A stretch of 64,000 nucleotides of DNA, from positions 1,709,001-1,773,000 of the forward strand of contig JAILWO010000001.1 of the NCBI GenBank assembly GCA_025698895.1. The letters are read 5' to 3'. The stretch is from Rhizobiaceae bacterium. Its GTDB lineage: Bacteria > Pseudomonadota > Alphaproteobacteria > Rhizobiales > Rhizobiaceae. The notes below the pieces were generated by a model. It made no database searches, had not been told where the DNA came from, and saw only the letters and a program-made list of their open reading frames with translations. This document shows, piece after piece, positions 43,010 through 50,801 of this stretch; position 1 is the stretch's first letter, and each line of letters begins with the position of its first letter. Made by a program: the position numbers and the translations under genes.

Positions 43010-44004
43010 CGGCCTGGGCGAAGATGACGGCGGAGCAGCGCGTCGAGGCCGTGCGGCCATTGGAGGCCGAGGGCCATGCCAATTCGATCATCACCTTCAA
43101 GTTGAACGCCGTCCGCAAGGACATCGACCGGATATGCCGGTTCCTGCGCATGGAGCAGGAGACGGCTGGGCCGGAACAGGAGGATTCCCAAGCGAAAGCA
43201 TCCGAGGACAACGGCGCGACTGGTGAGCCCGAGCATGAGGTGGCAGCCGACAGCGCGACGGGAGATGCGAGTAGGCCGAGCCGGGGCGGCGGAACCCCGG
43301 CAGAAATTCACGAGCAGCGGGACACGTCCCTCTCCCAGCATGAGGGCGGCGTAGACGAACACGTCGCTCAAGCAACAGTGCGAAACACGGGCGTGACAGC
43401 CGGAGAGACGGCACCTGTTTCTGATCGGCCTGCATACTCGGCCGGCGACGGCGGCAGCCGGGGCATACCAAGGGACGATGCGCGAGGGGCAGGCCGGGGC
43501 TCGAAGGTGCCTTCATTACGCCCTCAATCGACCCGAGCCGCCACCGATTATCCAGACTGGACCCGGCTGACGGCGCGCGAGAAGGCCGACGCCGTCCTGC
43601 CGATGGTCCATGAAGGCATGACCATGACCGCGATCGCGGCGCGGTTCACCAATTGCTCGCCCGGCGCCATCGTCGGAGCCATCAATCGAATGCGCAAGGC
43701 CGGCGTGGTCGTGCCGAGCAACAAGCAGAATGGCGGCCGGCCGCGTACCGCCAAGGAGCCAAGGCGCAAGCCCAAGCCGTCCGAGCCGATCATCAGGATC
43801 AGCCGCGCGTCGGCCTTCGATCCGATCCCGGGCACCACGCCCGTCACGATCATGGAACTGGGCTCAACGACCTGCCGCTGGCCGGTCTCGGGACGCGAGC
43901 CGGTCGCCAGCGAATATTGCGGCCAGGCCTGCCCGGTCGATCAGCCCTACTGCGCATCGCATGCCGAACTGTCCCGCTCACACCAGCACGAAAGGGCCGC
44001 CTGA
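43006..44004 (+). CDS. GcrA-like cell-cycle regulator homolog, phage-encoded, two N-terminal DNA-binding segments
   Basis: A 332-residue protein. The C-terminal part (about 276-320) matches GcrA: PGTTPVTIMELGSTTCRWP, then CGQACP and YCASH (Cys290, Cys305, Cys309, Cys316, His319). GcrA is a sigma-70-associated activator that depends on GANTC methylation. Here the N-terminal segment (W4 to R48) and the one just before the C-domain (W185 to R231) look alike: W-x2-[ML]-TA, AV-x-P, EG and I. A long, disordered, polar linker (about 50-180) separates them. The function is inferred. Confidence 0.75.
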   Translation: MTAWAKMTAEQRVEAVRPLEAEGHANSIITFKLNAVRKDIDRICRFLRMEQETAGPEQEDSQAKASEDNGATGEPEHEVAADSATGDASRPSRGGGTPAEIHEQRDTSLSQHEGGVDEHVAQATVRNTGVTAGETAPVSDRPAYSAGDGGSRGIPRDDARGAGRGSKVPSLRPQSTRAATDYPDWTRLTAREKADAVLPMVHEGMTMTAIAARFTNCSPGAIVGAINRMRKAGVVVPSNKQNGGRPRTAKEPRRKPKPSEPIIRISRASAFDPIPGTTPVTIMELGSTTCRWPVSGREPVASEYCGQACPVDQPYCASHAELSRSHQHERAA

Positions 44005-44005
44005 A

Positions 44006-44500
44006 ATGGCCAGGATTCTCGAAGGCAGGAACCGCGCGACCCCAGAGGAAGCCGCGTCCTTCGTCAACGAGCTTGATCGCATCGAGCAGGAGCGCGAGGT
44101 CAAGCTCGCCGAGCTCGACGCCGAGTTCAAACGCAAGAAGCGCGAACTGAACAAGAAATACGATGGCGACCAGTCGAGCCTCTACGACGATGCCAAGAAG
44201 CAGGGCGTCGCCAAGGGCATCCTGAAGGCGATCGTCAAGGGGCAGGCCCGGATCCGCAAGGCTGAAGAGGCCGTCGAGGCGGCCCAGGAGAAGGCGCGCG
44301 ACGGGCTCGACAATCTCGAGGAAGAAAACAGCGATTTCGCCGTCGACATCGTGGCGGCCCTTGGCGACGACTTCGCCGGCTTCGGCCTTGGTGCGGCGGC
44401 CGTGGAGCGGGAGAAGGAGCAACCCGCCGACGCGCCCGATCCCGTGGCCAAGGCCGCGAAGGAAGCGTGGGACGCGGCCGACCCGGCCAACAAGCATTGA
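44006..44500 (+). CDS. Coiled-coil protein, possible GapR (DUF2312)-like
   Basis: A 164-residue protein with a long charged coiled coil (FVNELDRIEQEREVKLAELD). Then comes YDDAKKQGVAKGILKAIVKG, which resembles the conserved part of GapR/DUF2312, a host nucleoid protein that binds AT-rich or overtwisted DNA. The C-terminus is Ala/Asp-rich. The GapR link is weak. It begins two bases after the GcrA-like gene. Confidence 0.5.
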   Translation: MARILEGRNRATPEEAASFVNELDRIEQEREVKLAELDAEFKRKKRELNKKYDGDQSSLYDDAKKQGVAKGILKAIVKGQARIRKAEEAVEAAQEKARDGLDNLEEENSDFAVDIVAALGDDFAGFGLGAAAVEREKEQPADAPDPVAKAAKEAWDAADPANKH

Positions 44501-44515
44501 TCGGAGGGCGCCGCG

Positions 44516-45121
44516 ATGCTCGTCCTCGGCCTCGACATAGCGTCCAGCACCGGCGCTTGCTGGATGGACACGGACGCCAAGCCGTCGGCGTGGCGCTGCC
44601 TGGCGCTCGAATCGGAGGGCGAGTTTGCGGAGGAAAAATCCACGGACCTCGCCCTTTTCCTTTACGAGGAATCGCAGCGCAAGCGCCCCGACTTCGTGGC
44701 GATCGAGCAGCCCCGCCGCGACGTGGCGACCTACCCAAAGGAGGTCGTCGACCGGCAGACGGGCCAGAAGCGCACCATCCAGACCGTCAATGCCGACCAG
44801 ATGCAGTTGCCCGGCATGGTCGCCGCGGTCGCCGCCGTCTTCGACGTGCTCGGCGTGCCGTGGGGTCTCGTCTCGTCCCGCACATGGCGCCCCAGTTATT
44901 TCGGCCGCGGCTACAAGCCGCCGCATGACGACTGGAAGCAGGCGGCCGTCGACTATGCCCGTCTGCAGAACATCCTGCTGCCATCGACCAAGAAGGCGCA
45001 GCGCGACGCTGCCGAGGCCATAGGCATCGCGTCGGCCTGGATGAAATGCACGCAGATCCCGGCCCGTCATCACAAGGCTTTCATGGAACTGCGCGCCGGC
45101 TACGGGAGGGTCGCGGCATGA
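44516..45121 (+). CDS. RuvC-like Holliday junction/DNA nuclease
   Basis: A 201-residue RNase H-fold protein with the RuvC pattern: Asp7 (VLGLDIASSTG), Glu64 (DFVAIEQPRR), and Asp164/Glu167 (AQRDAAEAIGIA). It could resolve recombination intermediates or debranch phage DNA before packaging. A four-base overlap couples it to the next gene. Confidence 0.83.
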   Translation: MLVLGLDIASSTGACWMDTDAKPSAWRCLALESEGEFAEEKSTDLALFLYEESQRKRPDFVAIEQPRRDVATYPKEVVDRQTGQKRTIQTVNADQMQLPGMVAAVAAVFDVLGVPWGLVSSRTWRPSYFGRGYKPPHDDWKQAAVDYARLQNILLPSTKKAQRDAAEAIGIASAWMKCTQIPARHHKAFMELRAGYGRVAA

Positions 45122-45462
45122 AGGGCCATCATTCCTTCGGCGGCGCCCTTGCGGTTGGCGCCTTTCTCGCGGCCAGCGTGGTCGTCGGCGCCATGGCGCT
45201 CGGCGTGACCGAGGCGCGGCCGCACGAGTGGTATCCGCCGAATTGCTGTTCGGGCTTCGACTGCCGGCCGATCGAAATGGAGAGTGTCCGCATCACGCCG
45301 GAAGGGTTCGTGATCCCCGGCAATCCGGAGGTCGTTCCCTACACCTCGAAGAAGATCAGGCAGACGCCGCCGGAAGGGCAGGGGCGCTATCACGTCTGCA
45401 CGCGTGGCGGGAAATCCGAAGGGGCAATCATCTGCCTTTACATTCCGAACTGGGGAACGTGA
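45118..45462 (+). CDS. Exported small protein with CC motif
   Basis: A 114-residue protein. The N-terminal hydrophobic segment (GALAVGAFLAASVVVGAMAL) is a signal peptide or anchor. The mature part begins HEWYPPNCCSGFDCRPI and has VPYTSKKIRQTPPEGQGRYHVC. Proteins with WYPPxCC recur in rhizobial phages and genomes; the function is unknown. Confidence 0.68.
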   Translation: MKGHHSFGGALAVGAFLAASVVVGAMALGVTEARPHEWYPPNCCSGFDCRPIEMESVRITPEGFVIPGNPEVVPYTSKKIRQTPPEGQGRYHVCTRGGKSEGAIICLYIPNWGT

Positions 45463-46172
45463 TGCGCCTCCTGATCCACACCTCCCCGCGCCCCGATATC
45501 GCCGCAGAGGCTGTGCTGGCGGCCGAACAGGACGGCATCGAGGTCGAAGCGGAGCCATCGCTGCAGGAGTTCGGCTCGCGTCTTTACAGGGATCCGGAGG
45601 CGATCGGCTTTTTCTGGCATCCGGGCTGGGCGACGGCCGTCGAGACGACGCGCCGGCTACGGGAAGGCGATGTCAGGAACCCGCTCTTTGTCGCCATCGA
45701 CGAATGGGGGATCGATCCTGCCGTTGCCGTGACGAACCGGGCCCGGGTCCTGTGGGCCGGCGCCGATGATATCCAGCCATGGCCCGTACGCTCCGACGAG
45801 TTCTGCGCGCGCCTTCGGGCGCTGGCGCGCCGGATGCGCGATTACGAGCCGGACGTCATCGAAATCCCCGGCGGCCGCTTCCTGCCGGACAAGAGCATTC
45901 TGGAAAACGGCCATGACACCGTTCACCTGACCGGGCTTGAAAATTCCCTGCTGGAACTGATCGTCCGCCGTGGCGGCGGTCTGGTGACGCGCCGCGCCTG
46001 CATGGATCATCTGTATGCGGGGCGCGACGAGCCGGACATCAAGGTCATCGACGTCTTCGTCTGCAAGCTGCGCAAGAAGCTGGCCGTGGTCTGCGGCGGT
46101 GCCAATCCCATCGAACTGATCTGGGGCAAGGGATACCGGTTCAACGTCCAGACCGAACGCGAGGTGGCGTGA
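45462..46172 (+). CDS. CtrA-like regulator with a degenerate receiver domain, phage-encoded
   Basis: A 236-residue OmpR-type protein aligned with CtrA over its full length. The DNA-binding part keeps VHLTGLENSLLELI (HLTG 155-158), HLYAGRDEPDIKVIDVFVCK (from His183) and LIWGKGYRF (219-227). The N-terminal half keeps CtrA spacing (GADDIQPWPV aligns with GADDYMTKPF). However, the acidic pair is HTS, the phosphorylated Asp site is GFFWHPGW, and the conserved Thr/Lys positions are lost. It likely binds CtrA sites without phosphorylation. Confidence 0.85.
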   Translation: MRLLIHTSPRPDIAAEAVLAAEQDGIEVEAEPSLQEFGSRLYRDPEAIGFFWHPGWATAVETTRRLREGDVRNPLFVAIDEWGIDPAVAVTNRARVLWAGADDIQPWPVRSDEFCARLRALARRMRDYEPDVIEIPGGRFLPDKSILENGHDTVHLTGLENSLLELIVRRGGGLVTRRACMDHLYAGRDEPDIKVIDVFVCKLRKKLAVVCGGANPIELIWGKGYRFNVQTEREVA

Positions 46173-46654
46173 TGTCCTTCGGAAACATCGCCTCTCGGCT
46201 CATCTCCATTTCAGACCGACGCCCGCCGAACATCCAGATCGGGGGCGCTGACAACCCTTATCTGCGGCGCTGGTTCCTCATCCCTCGCAACCGCTGGTTC
46301 AATATCTACCTGCACCAGTTCTGCCGATCCGACGACGATCGCGCCCTGCACGATCATCCCTGGTGGAACCTCTCGATCCTGCTTCGCGGCCGCTACGTCG
46401 AGCACACAATCGAGGCGGGCGGGGTAAACCGGCGCGTCGAGCGGCACGCCGGCCAGTGGAAGTTCCGACGCGCGAAAAGCGCTCATCGCATCGAACTGGT
46501 CGACGGACCGTGCTGGACGATCTTCATCACCGGCCCGCGCCTGCGGGAGTGGGGATTTCACTGCCCGCAAGGCTGGCGGCACTGGCGCATTTTCACGTCC
46601 GGCCCGAACGGTGAAACCGTTGGTCGCGGCTGCGGTGAGGGCGATCAAGCATGA
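46172..46654 (+). CDS. Cupin-like phage protein
   Basis: A 160-residue protein with a cupin pattern: histidines in LHDHPWWNLSILLRGRYVEH and later SAHRIELVDGPCWTIFITG. Cupin metal sites usually use two His and one Glu. This type is frequent beside phage replication genes; the reaction is unknown. ATG 46172 overlaps the stop of the CtrA-like gene by one base; GTG 46169 is an alternative. Confidence 0.72.
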   Translation: MSFGNIASRLISISDRRPPNIQIGGADNPYLRRWFLIPRNRWFNIYLHQFCRSDDDRALHDHPWWNLSILLRGRYVEHTIEAGGVNRRVERHAGQWKFRRAKSAHRIELVDGPCWTIFITGPRLREWGFHCPQGWRHWRIFTSGPNGETVGRGCGEGDQA

Positions 46655-47130
46655 CGGCCGCCCCCCGCGATCTCCGTGACCTGCTTGCGGAAGCCTGCTA
46701 CCGGGCCCGTCTTGGCCTGACCAGCTACGGCTGGGACAAGATGCCCGAGTATGCCCGCGAGGATCAGCGGCGCCTCGCCGACAGCGCGATCCGCTGGCTG
46801 AAGGATCAGGGCGTCGACCTGGTCCGCACCGGCGAGGACATGCCGCCTCTGCCTCCCCCTTCTTCGAAGGTGATCTATCGCCGGCCGCTGCATGACGGCG
46901 TCAGCTACAGGCAGGTGCGCAAGGGCAAGGGCGAGACCTGGGAACTGGTGAGGGAGGCCGACGGCAAGGAAGCCGTCGAGATGTCCTTCACGCTCGCGGA
47001 AGCGCAGCGCGAGGGCAACATGGTCCTGGCCGACGAGCCGGACGCCCGCAAGATCGAGGGACTGGGCCGGAAGTTGGCCGCCTGCCTGGAAATCTACCGG
47101 ACCGGCGCGGAGGGGCTTGGCGATGGATGA
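46651..47130 (+). CDS. Phage hypothetical protein
   Basis: A 159-residue mostly helical protein (MTAAPRDLRDLLAEACYRAR, KGKGETWELVREADGKEAVE). No domain is recognised. It overlaps the upstream stop by four bases and the next start by eight. Confidence 0.6.
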   Translation: MTAAPRDLRDLLAEACYRARLGLTSYGWDKMPEYAREDQRRLADSAIRWLKDQGVDLVRTGEDMPPLPPPSSKVIYRRPLHDGVSYRQVRKGKGETWELVREADGKEAVEMSFTLAEAQREGNMVLADEPDARKIEGLGRKLAACLEIYRTGAEGLGDG

Positions 47131-47320
47131 GCCTCCCGTGCCGACCCTGCGCGCCATCGGGGCGGCGCTGCGCGACGGCTGGTCCGATCGCGGCTTCACC
47201 GAGACCTTCGACCGCGACGTCATGCGCCTCGTCGAGAGCGGGCGGGACTGGCGGGCGCTCCTGCCCACACATCATCAGGAAAAGCGATATGCAGATGCTG
47301 CGCGTTCTGGTCGCCTGTGA
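47123..47320 (+). CDS. Small hypothetical protein
   Basis: A 65-residue protein (MDEPPVPTLRAIGAALRDGW). It overlaps the previous gene by 8 bases and the next by 32 in different frames, which is on the long side for this operon. Support is mainly position; it could be spurious at its 3' end. Confidence 0.45.
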   Translation: MDEPPVPTLRAIGAALRDGWSDRGFTETFDRDVMRLVESGRDWRALLPTHHQEKRYADAARSGRL

Positions 47321-47924
47321 ATTCTCCGGCATCGTTCGCCGGGCCTTCGCTCATCATGGCCATGATGCATGGTCCTGCGACCTGCTGCCGGCCGAGGATC
47401 GGTCGAACAAGCACATCGTCGGTGATGTGCGGGCCATCCTCGATGACGGCTGGGATTTGCTAGTCGTCGCGCACCCGCCCTGCACACGGCTTTGCAACAG
47501 CGGTGTCCGATGGCTTTCGGTCCCGCCGGCGAGCAAGACGCTGGATCAGATGTGGCGCGAACTGGACGAAGGCGCCGCTCTCTTCTCCGATCTCTGGAAT
47601 GCGCCGATCGAGCGGATCGCGGTGGAAAACCCGGTCATGCACCGGCACGCCAAGGAGCGGATCAGGAACTATCGGGAGCCGGCGCAGTCGGTCCAGCCTT
47701 GGCAGTTCGGTCATGGCGAGACCAAGCGCACCTGTCTCTGGCTGAAGAACCTGCCGCCGCTCGTCCCGACGAACATCGTTGCCGGCCGCACGCCGCGCGT
47801 CCATCACATGAGCCCCGGCCCCGATCGATGGAAGGAGCGCAGCCGCTTCTTCCCCGGTATTGCCGAGGCCATGGCGGACCAGTGGGGCGGCTACGCGGCC
47901 GAACAGGCGAGGCCCGCCGCATGA
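47289..47924 (+). CDS. Dcm-like (C5-methyltransferase-fold) phage protein
   Basis: A 211-residue protein starting MQMLRVLVACEFSGIVRRAF, a Rossmann-like opening. It then has LLVVAHPPCTRLCNSGVRWL, where HPPC replaces the usual GPPC catalytic loop, and IAVENPVMHRH as a degenerate ENV motif. It is shorter than real cytosine-5 methyltransferases and lacks their later motifs, so activity is doubtful. It precedes the helicase/methyltransferase genes. Confidence 0.68.
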   Translation: MQMLRVLVACEFSGIVRRAFAHHGHDAWSCDLLPAEDRSNKHIVGDVRAILDDGWDLLVVAHPPCTRLCNSGVRWLSVPPASKTLDQMWRELDEGAALFSDLWNAPIERIAVENPVMHRHAKERIRNYREPAQSVQPWQFGHGETKRTCLWLKNLPPLVPTNIVAGRTPRVHHMSPGPDRWKERSRFFPGIAEAMADQWGGYAAEQARPAA

Positions 47925-48121
47925 TCTCCCTCACCCACGCCGACAATCTCGTGCGCCGTCTCGCGACCGAACTGGCCGCCGAGGAAAAACGCGTCGAGGA
48001 AGCCGTCGCCGCCAAGGCGATCGGCGACAATTCCGGCCACTGGAAGAAGGCGCACGACCTGCGCGTCCGGCTACAGGCGGCTATGGCAATCCGCGATGCG
48101 ATCGAGGAGATCGTCGGATGA
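47921..48121 (+). CDS. Small helical phage protein
   Basis: A 66-residue protein (MISLTHADNLVRRLATELAA), mostly coiled-coil helix with a GDNSGHWKKAHDLRVRLQAA end. It overlaps both neighbours by four bases. Such short proteins often precede the SNF2-like helicase in phages. Function is unknown. Confidence 0.62.
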   Translation: MISLTHADNLVRRLATELAAEEKRVEEAVAAKAIGDNSGHWKKAHDLRVRLQAAMAIRDAIEEIVG

Positions 48122-49530
48122 GCGACTATCTCGACTTCCTCCGCGCCAAGATGAAGGTCGCCGAAGCGACCGGCTTCGATGTCGAAGCCCCGATGCCTCC
48201 GGCAGGCAAGGCATTTCAGGGCGATCTTACCCGGTGGGCGCTGCGTAAGGGGCGCGCCGCGATCTTTGCCAATACCGGGCTCGGCAAGACGATCATGCAG
48301 TTGTCGTGGTCGGATGCGGTCGAGCGCCACGCCGGCGGCCGTGTGCTGATCCTGACGCCACTGGCGGTCGCTCAACAGACGATCGGCGAGGCTGCGAAAT
48401 TCGGTATCGATGGCGTCAGTTATGCCCCGGCACAGGCGTCTGTCGACAGCCGCATCGTCGTCACCAACTACGACCGATTCGACCGTTTCAACATCGACGA
48501 CTTCGCGGCGATCGTCCTCGACGAGTCCAGCATCATCAAGGCGCACGACAGCAAGACCAAGGCGGCACTGATCGATGTGTGCCGCAAAACACCTTACCGG
48601 CTCTGCTGCACCGCCACGCCGGCGCCCAACGACTGGACCGAACTCGGCAATCATTCCGAATTTCTAGGCGTCATGACCGAAAAGGAGATGCTGGCGACGT
48701 TCTTCGTGCATGACGGTTCGGTTCGTGCCAACGATGGCGGCGGCGACGGATGGCGTCTGAAACGACATGCTGTCGGCGCCTTCTGGCACTGGGTTTCGAC
48801 TTGGGGCGCCATGGTGCGGTCGCCTGCCGATCTGGGCTATGACGAGCCCGGATACGATCTGCCGCCGCTGAACTATCACCAGATAACGGTTCCGGCGCGC
48901 TACGATCGGCCGGCCAACGGCATGCTGTTCCCGGTCGCGGCATCAACGCTGCAGGAGCGCATCGGTGTTCGACGCGAAACCGTGGACGATCGCGTCGCTG
49001 CATCGGCGAGGATCGTCAATGCTGCGCCTGATCGGCCGTGGCTGGTCTGGTGTAACCTCAATGCGGAGAGCGAAGCGCTGTCCCGCGCCATCCCCGGATC
49101 GGTCGAGGTCAAGGGGTCTGATCATCCCGACGTCAAAGCCGATCGGCTGATCGGCTTCGCGGAAGGGCGATACCGCGTTCTGGTCTCGAAGCCGTCGATC
49201 GCCGGGTTCGGCATGAATTTCCAGAGATGCGCCGACATGGTCTTCGTCGGGCTCAATGACAGTTTCGAGCAGCTCTATCAATCCGTAAGGCGATGCTGGC
49301 GCTTCGGGCAGGAAAAGCCCGTCAACGTCTACATGGTCGCCTCCGAACTAGAGGGTGCTGTCGTCGCCAATCTGCGGCGCAAGGAACTCGCCTATGAGGC
49401 GATGTCCGCCGCCATGGCCGATCATATGCGCGACCTGACGCGGGAGACGGTCTCTCGCCGAACCATCGTCGATGCCCCGCCGCTTTCACCGTTTGAGAAG
49501 ATGGAGTTGCCGCAATGGCTGACGGCGTGA
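48118..49530 (+). CDS. SNF2/DEAD-like DNA helicase
   Basis: A 470-residue superfamily 2 ATPase. Walker A is ANTGLGKT (51-58), motif II is VLDESS (134-138), and a CCTATPAPNDW motif III follows. The C-terminal helicase part has VEVKGSDHPDVKADRL, VSKPSIAGFGMNFQRC and QSVRRCWRFGQ. It lies directly upstream of a DNA methyltransferase, so it may act in DNA modification, replication or recombination. The pair overlaps by 16 bases. Confidence 0.85.
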   Translation: MSDYLDFLRAKMKVAEATGFDVEAPMPPAGKAFQGDLTRWALRKGRAAIFANTGLGKTIMQLSWSDAVERHAGGRVLILTPLAVAQQTIGEAAKFGIDGVSYAPAQASVDSRIVVTNYDRFDRFNIDDFAAIVLDESSIIKAHDSKTKAALIDVCRKTPYRLCCTATPAPNDWTELGNHSEFLGVMTEKEMLATFFVHDGSVRANDGGGDGWRLKRHAVGAFWHWVSTWGAMVRSPADLGYDEPGYDLPPLNYHQITVPARYDRPANGMLFPVAASTLQERIGVRRETVDDRVAASARIVNAAPDRPWLVWCNLNAESEALSRAIPGSVEVKGSDHPDVKADRLIGFAEGRYRVLVSKPSIAGFGMNFQRCADMVFVGLNDSFEQLYQSVRRCWRFGQEKPVNVYMVASELEGAVVANLRRKELAYEAMSAAMADHMRDLTRETVSRRTIVDAPPLSPFEKMELPQWLTA

Positions 49531-50510
49531 CGCCCTATATCATGGACCAGGCGAGTGGGCCGGACTGGCATCTCTACCTTGGCGATTGTGTCGATGTTGC
49601 GCGCGGCCTGCCGGAGAACTCGCTGCACTATACGATCTTCTCCCCGCCATTCGAGAGCCTCTACACGTTCTCCGACGATCCCCGCGATATGTCGAACTGC
49701 CGGGACAGCGAGACATTCTGGAAGCACTTTCGGTTTCTGATCGCGGAGATTTACCGGGCAACGATGCCGGGGCGACTGGTGTCGATCCACTGCATGCAGT
49801 TGCCGACGTCCAAGCTGCGCGACGGCTATATCGGGCTGCGCGACTTCCGCGGCGAGATCATCCGGGAGTTTCAGCGGGTCGGCTTCATCTACCATTCCGA
49901 AACGTGCATCCGCAAAGACCCGGTGTCGGCCATGCAGCGGACCAAGGCGATCGGGCTGCTGCACAAGCAGGTCGTCAAGGATTCCTCTCTGTCTCGATGC
50001 GCCGTGGCCGACTATGTCGTCGATGTCCGGAAGCCCGGCGACAATCCCGAACCGATATCCGGCGCTCTCGCCGAATATCACGGCGATGACATGACGGACG
50101 CGGAGCACGATCAACTCGTGCGGCGCGACTTCAAGCCGGAAGGCGGCAGGCGGTGGGAAGATCACAAGTCGATCATGGTGTGGCAACGCTATGCGGAGCC
50201 TGTCTGGACAGACATTGCTCAATCCGACGTGCTTAGCCATCGCGTGGCGCGTGTCGAGGCCGATGAACGCCATATCTCGCCGCTTCAACTGACGGTGATC
50301 CGCCGCCGCGTCGACCTCTACAGCAACCCCGGCGACGTCGTTTTCAGCCCCTTCGCGGGGATAGGCTCCGAACTCTACGTGGCAGTGGAGCTTGGACGAC
50401 GCGGCCTCGGCGCGGAGATCAAGAAGAGCTATTTCCGCCAGGCCGTCGACAATCTCCGGTCGGCGCAGCAGCGCGTACTTGGGCTGTCCCCATCGGAGGC
50501 GGCCGAATGA
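49515..50510 (+). CDS. Beta-class DNA methyltransferase (N4-cytosine or N6-adenine)
   Basis: A 331-residue amino-methyltransferase. The catalytic motif IV comes first (SPPFES, 43-48) and the SAM motif later (DVVFSPFAGIGSE), the order of the beta class that includes CcrM. SPP suggests N4-cytosine or N6-adenine. No recognition sequence can be deduced, and no restriction partner is visible. It probably protects or marks phage DNA. Confidence 0.83.
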   Translation: MADGVTPYIMDQASGPDWHLYLGDCVDVARGLPENSLHYTIFSPPFESLYTFSDDPRDMSNCRDSETFWKHFRFLIAEIYRATMPGRLVSIHCMQLPTSKLRDGYIGLRDFRGEIIREFQRVGFIYHSETCIRKDPVSAMQRTKAIGLLHKQVVKDSSLSRCAVADYVVDVRKPGDNPEPISGALAEYHGDDMTDAEHDQLVRRDFKPEGGRRWEDHKSIMVWQRYAEPVWTDIAQSDVLSHRVARVEADERHISPLQLTVIRRRVDLYSNPGDVVFSPFAGIGSELYVAVELGRRGLGAEIKKSYFRQAVDNLRSAQQRVLGLSPSEAAE

Positions 50511-50800
50511 ACGAACCCCGCGCCCGCGCGCACCCGGTCATGAACGGCTGGGAAGGCCAGTTCCGCAAGCTCGACAGGGCGGGCTGGCATCCGGTCGAGG
50601 TCAACGGCGTCGCCCAGCTCTACGACACGCCCGAGCAGGCGCTGATCGCCGCCTATGAGGCCATGAACGCTTACCTGTTCGGTCGCGGCATCCTGCGCGA
50701 CGGCGAGAAGGCGAGCGCCGAGAAATCCCGCGCGGAGGAACTGTTCAACAAGGTGTGGCCCGGCAAGGGCCGGAAGCCGGTGGAGGTCGTGCGGCGCTGA
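50507..50800 (+). CDS. Phage hypothetical protein
   Basis: A 97-residue protein (MNEPRARAHPVMNGWEGQFR), charged and probably helical with a basic C-terminus (PGKGRKPVEVVRR). It lies between the methyltransferase and the primase-helicase. No domain is recognised. Confidence 0.6.
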   Translation: MNEPRARAHPVMNGWEGQFRKLDRAGWHPVEVNGVAQLYDTPEQALIAAYEAMNAYLFGRGILRDGEKASAEKSRAEELFNKVWPGKGRKPVEVVRR

Positions 50801-50801
50801 C

